From Hevea brasiliensis (lineage: Eukaryota > Streptophyta > Magnoliopsida > Malpighiales > Euphorbiaceae), in NCBI RefSeq assembly GCF_030052815.1, contig NW_026614696.1, forward strand, positions 420,964 to 484,963: a DNA stretch of 64,000 nucleotides, written 5' to 3'. The translations under genes were made by a program, and so were the position numbers. Below the pieces are notes generated by a model. It worked only from the letters and a program-made list of their open reading frames with translations. It did not search any database and was not told the DNA's origin. This document shows, piece by piece, positions 59,701 to 64,000 of the stretch (positions within the stretch are counted from its first letter, which is position 1; each line of letters begins with the position of its first letter).

Positions 59701-60533
59701 ATTGAAATTATGATTTGTTATAAATGCAATTTGAGAAAGAAATTGTGAAATGCGATTATGAGATTTTTGAATGATGATTTGTTCATAAATGTCTTATATT
59801 ATACATTTTATTCTTTATTGTGCACCACTGAGTATTTATATACTCAGATAGCTTTAACTTGTCATGAGATAGAAAAAGGACATAGCAAGAGAGTGAGTCA
59901 CATCAGAGAGGAGCACGGTTGAAGAATTTCTGTACGGGTATTGTCTATACCATGGTAGTTTAGTTTGATGTAAATATGATGGTATGCATATGTATCTCTG
60001 CAGTTTGAGCAGTTGTACAGATAAAATTGTAATAATATTATTCTTGAGATTTTGTGTTTGTAAATTTAATAGTGAATGTAAATTAAATATTTAAAATGCA
60101 ATGTTCATGAGTTTATGAAATGTTTTGAGTTATTAATTTTTGATTTGAAATTTGGATTTTGAGTTGAAGTGTTGCCATTGTTGTTGATTTGAAATTTGGT
60201 GGTTGCAAATGAAGTTGTGATTGAGAAAAATATTGGGAGTGTTTTTATTTTCAGGTTTTGAAGAACTGTTTTCTCAAAATACAGACGGTACTCTGCCAAA
60301 ATTTTTATAAAAATTGCAGAAATCTTAAATATCCAAAAATTTCATTTATGTTTGGACTTTAAATAAAGGTTTTTAATATTTGAAAAAAATTTTACCCACC
60401 AATTCCAAAATGAACGAAAATTGTTTTAAAATCCCTTGTAGTATATTTAATGGGTTACCGGTAGGTGAAGTACGGTAATTCATTAGGTGTACTACGGGAA
60501 CATGTTACATCTTACGAGGAGTAGGGTGTGACA
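56738..60533 (+). repeat. 3' LTR of G4 (3,796 bp)
   Basis: It is the partner of 44118-47932, with the same ends, modules and RY pair (57292-57299 and 57304-57311). It is shorter by about 20 bp because of small losses at GC-rich spots near 56935-57140, 58195, 58590 and 59850-59900. It is followed by the AAACC repeat. No gene is supported. Confidence 0.95.
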
Positions 60534-60538
60534 AAACC

Positions 60539-61366
60539 TCCCTAATCTCTTCTTCTTTGGCTGGCAATAGCTTTTTCTAGGTGAAAGATCAAATTTTTGT
60601 GAAGGGACTTGGCAATTTTGGTGAACAAATAGAGAGGAAATTCAAGCTTTTAAGCTTGAAAATGGTGGAATCTCTTCTCTCTCTCTCTCTCTCAACATTT
60701 TTGGCTGCCCAAAGGTTGAAGATGCAGATTGATTTTTCAATTTTTTGGTCTCTTTTATCTCTTTTAATGAGTTTAACAAATTGTGATTGGTGGAGGAAAT
60801 TTAAATGACACATATGATGTCATAATTAGTATTTTCTTTCATTTTCTTTTATTCTCTTCTCTACTCATTTCCAATTTAATTTTTAGCAATATTTATTCAT
60901 ATTTTAGATCATAATAATTATTTTCTTAACTAGACAAGTCGGCCAAAAATCATCTCTGAAGACGAAATGATCAAAATGCCCTCCGTTTGGCTTAACGAGC
61001 CAAAATTGTTTTTACCGATTGAAAATTTTTTCTAAGCATTTCCTTGGCATTCTAATGCAATAAGAACCTCAATGACCCTTTCTCTGGAGTCCAAAAAATT
61101 ATTTTATAATTTTTTCTCCGGGTCTAGGGCTCCTAGTTGCGAGAACCGTAACTTCTCACTAGGTTACCCATCGTTAGGGCACCGGCTCATTTAACTTGGT
61201 TGTATTTTGTTTCTAAAATTTTTTCTAAATTTTTCTTATTAATATTTGAGTTAATTATGGTTCCTCAATTTAGTTTAAATATTTTTTCGGACGTTCTAAC
61301 TGTCCGGACTGACACTGGTCACCGGAACAGTAGAATGTACGGAGTTGCTACAGGGAGGGTGTTACA
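60539..61366 (-). repeat. Solo gypsy LTR X, right part (U3 start)
   Basis: It continues the LTR broken at 44117 and ends, on the plus strand, GGAGGGTGTTACA before AGCCG. In its own direction it begins TGTAACACCCTCCC and has TTCCGGTGACC and GTCCGGAC in the usual place. A CTCTCTCTCTCTCTC microsatellite lies near 60675. Confidence 0.88.
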
Positions 61367-61371
61367 AGCCG

Positions 61372-64000
61372 CCCCACCTCTCTCTCTTAGTTCTCTCTCT
61401 CAAATCTCCATTGAAGCTCCAAAACTAAGCTTCATAAACCTTCAATTCCACCATAGAAACCTTACTCTCCAACATTAAATCTTGTAATTAGACCTAGATA
61501 AGGAGCTTGACAACAAAAAAAAAAAAAAGAAAGGAAGAAGTTTTGAAGAAAAAGAAATTCTGCATAAAAGGTTAATAATCAAATTTGATAATTTGAGTTT
61601 AATTCTTACATTTTTAACTTATTGAGCTTGTAAATAAACTTCAAATGGAAAGAAAATTTGTTGAGGGACCAAACTGAAATTCGGCCAGCATGAAGGGAAA
61701 GGTGATTTGCATGATTTGAATGGGTTTAGGAACTTTAGTTAGTTGAATGGTTAGGATTAAAAGCTTTGAAGGTAGTTAAATGCATGAGGTTGGTGAATTA
61801 GGGTTTTAAACATTAGGGTTTAGAGACAAAAAAATGTGAGGAAGTGGTAAATAGTGTCTTTGACCTAATGTGAAGTGAAAAATGATCATTTGTGACCTAA
61901 TTAAGTATGTTAGAAGTGTTGGAATTAAAGCCAAATTCAGAGGGAGTGTGGTCATGTTGCTGGCAGCATGACCAAATTTCCTTTGAAGGACCAAAAATGA
62001 AATTTTACAAGTCCAATTGGTATGGGACCAATTGGGAATGAAAATAGACACTAAATGACACAATTTTCATTTAGGAAGCATGCCCAAAAAGTGACCAAAA
62101 CCTAATGAACAAATTGATCAAAGTTGGAAAATTGCAGGCTGCCCTGTACAAACTGACCAAATGAATAGTATTTGTTCATTTGGTCATAACTTGAGCTAGG
62201 CTGGTCAAAATGACCTGAAATTTTACTAGTGGTTATATGGGATATAGACCTAAAACCTTTATGAAGAACACCGACCCTAATTATGCCATTAACCCAATCA
62301 AATCACTGAGCAAAGTTGAGTCACTGAATCTGTAGGACTGTAGATTTACCATATGAACAGTAAAGTTTCAATGGCTATAACTCTCTCTAGAAAACTCCGA
62401 TTTAAGCAATTCTTGAACCGATGGAAACCTAAGACATAGTAGAACATTTCATATGAAGAAAATTAGACCAAATTATGGACTTAACTTGATCAAATTGCTG
62501 AACGAATTTGGATCAATAAATCTGCCAGAACTAAAATCTGCAACATGAACAGTAACCGTATGTTGGACATAACTTGAGCTACAAAACTCCAATTGGAGTG
62601 ATTCAAAAAGGAAAATAAACTTAAGACAATAGAGAACATTTTCTATGAAGGAAGTTTTGACAAATTTCAACAGAAACATGACCAATGGAACTGTGTAACT
62701 AGGGACACCAAAACTGAAAATTTGGCAATTATGCCTAAAAGACCTAAGTTTTGAGAAAATAACAAAAACCAACAAGTTTAGTGACCAAAATGTGGTATGT
62801 GGGTGAAGTTGGAATTTCCATACCTATTAAGCCTTAGAAAGTCAACAATTTGACTTGAATAGTGTAGTGAATAGTAACCCGAAACACAAAAATTTCAAGA
62901 ACGTTAAGTTTAGCACGTTAGAGCTAGGTAAAAGTGAAGTTAAATTTATTTTTGGATTTATGCTAAGTTATGGTACTGAAACACTGTAAAATTATGTGTT
63001 TCAGTTGAAAAGAATACCGGGAAAGAACCCAAGGAACCGAGTCAAGGAGAAGAGGGGACTCGCTTGAGGTTTGTGCACAACATCACTATGCTTTAAAATT
63101 TATTGATAAAGTGAATGAAATATGTATTTTACTTTTTCTTTGAATTGTGAAAGTTTATTTGTGACATTATCTATGATGTTTTGATTTAAAGTGTTGAAAG
63201 TTATTATGTATATTTGAAATGACAATATTTAGCAAATTGTTAAGATAAGTTTTGAAACCACAGTGTCATGACCATATATTTGAACACCTCACTAGCACGA
63301 CTAGTGGAGGTAATTAGTTTCGAATTTTGATTCCTTCTCTGGAGAAGTGTTGAGGTGTGCCAGTAGAAGAGGATGTGAATGGATATCTATATATTTGAGC
63401 TAGCTAGCCTTGTGATGTGATTTCTCCTTAGCCTCTGGCTATTGAGATTCTATTTGTTTCGAATGGCATGATCTAACTGTGGGTTTTATGAAATGTGATT
63501 TGATACTTCAAAATGAAATTGTTTTGGATTAAAATCTCATAAATTATGTTTTGGTGATTAACTCGCATGCTTAGTGCAAATTTTTGAATAAATGTGATTT
63601 AAATTCTGTATAAAGATTATTTTAGTATGTTGTGCACCACTAAGTCTTAGTACTCAGCGATAGCTTTTATTGCTGTCGCAAATTTAGAGACTAAAGGAGC
63701 AGCGGACTGAGCTGCTGAAGTGTGAGGAGCTATCAGCTTGAAGTCATCGAGTATAATTTATACCCTAACTGTAAATATTTCTTTTGATGTATGTATTACA
63801 CATAAATGTATGGACATGTAAAATGGGTCTTGAGCAGCTTGTACAGAGTTTGTAATAAAAATTTAGTTTAAATTTCCTTTGATGTAAATTTTGTAATGAT
63901 GTATATATAAATTGTTTTGTCTCTAATGAAATATGAGTGGAACTATTTTATTTAATTTGAATGAGATGAATTGCTAGTATTTTGAGGATTATTGAATTTT
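61372..64000 (+). repeat. 3' LTR of G1, second part, cut by window edge
   Basis: It aligns with 10876-13498 of the 5' LTR. The 5' copy lacks a short segment present here near 61950-61970 (GTCATGTTGCTGG), and this copy lacks one near 63846. About 375 bp of the LTR remain beyond 64000. No gene is present. Confidence 0.94.

Larger units (their letters stand above)
44118..60533 (+). mobile_element. Gag-only (non-autonomous) gypsy element G4
   Basis: Two near-identical LTRs (44118-47932 and 56738-60533), an AAACC site repeat (44113-44117 and 60534-60538), a perfect 12-base tRNA-Met primer site and a polypurine tract define a complete insertion. Between them only gag is recognisable. Where protease, RT, RNase H and integrase should be, there are about 1.2 kb of AT-rich sequence without pol homology, split by the 6 kb Tat-like unit. 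It would depend on enzymes from another element for copying. It belongs to the same family as the element at 1-5146. Confidence 0.88.
10186..64000 (+). mobile_element. Gypsy chromovirus G1, split by nested insertions, right end off-window
   Basis: The pieces, in order, are: 5' LTR 10186-13874; primer site; gag 14064-14975; truncated protease linker and RT up to 15469; RT, RNase H and integrase N-terminus 25449-26852; integrase core and C-terminus 39974-41100; polypurine tract; 3' LTR 41121-41820 and 61372-64000. Each gap is filled by an element flanked by a 5 bp repeat, and the coding frame resumes exactly across the CAGCT and CTAAC junctions. The base before the element is part of GATAG (10181-10185). 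The matching repeat would be past the right edge, since about 375 bp of the 3' LTR are missing. Stops and a deletion in gag-protease show it is defective. Confidence 0.9.

Overview
The window is plant nuclear DNA, and essentially all of it is transposable elements. I see no intact host gene, rRNA gene or tRNA gene. The elements are Ty3/gypsy chromoviruses with very long LTRs (TGTAACACCC...CA, 3.6-3.8 kb, tRNA-Met primer site, G-run polypurine tract, chromodomain-like integrase tail; Tekay/Del-like), Ty1/copia elements with 2.1 kb LTRs (Angela/Tork-like), one Tat/Ogre-like LTR, one 141 bp miniature LTR unit and a scrap of endogenous pararetrovirus. A eudicot is likely, and a woody Malpighiales/Euphorbiaceae-type genome is my guess, made without any search.

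Layout. 1-5146: minus-strand chromovirus (gag and 5' LTR) running off the left edge. 5147-5964: pararetrovirus-like coding remnant. 5965-10185: left part of a diverged gypsy LTR that was inserted into the viral remnant and itself carries a 141 bp TRIM-like unit (6258-6398). From 10186 to beyond the right edge lies one plus-strand chromovirus (G1) cut into pieces by later insertions: 5' LTR 10186-13874, gag and half of RT to 15469, a complete minus-strand copia (C1, 15470-25448, site repeat CAGCT), the rest of RT and RNase H to 26852, a plus-strand copia (C2, 26853-39973, site repeat CTAAC), the remaining integrase 39974-41100, and the 3' LTR (41121-41820 and 61372-64000). C2 contains a truncated gypsy (G3, 27967-32542).

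The 3' LTR of G1 is split by a minus-strand solo LTR (X: 41821-44117 plus 60539-61366, site repeat AGCCG). X is split by a gag-only gypsy (G4, 44118-60533, site repeat AAACC). G4 is split by a 6,071 bp TG...CA unit (49844-55914, site repeat GGCAT). I read that unit as a minus-strand Tat/Ogre-like solo LTR carrying a plus-strand gene of the Transposase_28 (putative gypsy-type transposon) class. The insertion order is therefore readable to about six levels: virus remnant, LTR C, G1, X, G4, Tat unit.

Almost all reading frames are broken, mostly by C-to-T or G-to-A nonsense changes and small indels, so no element here looks autonomous. The points most worth a second look are the antisense gene inside an apparent solo LTR, the gag-only G4 with near-identical LTRs, the threefold motif in the copia leader, the ~190-195 bp periodic modules and paired RY motifs in the chromovirus LTRs, and a systematic CTG-to-TCG difference between copies that looks like a base-calling artefact of methylated DNA.
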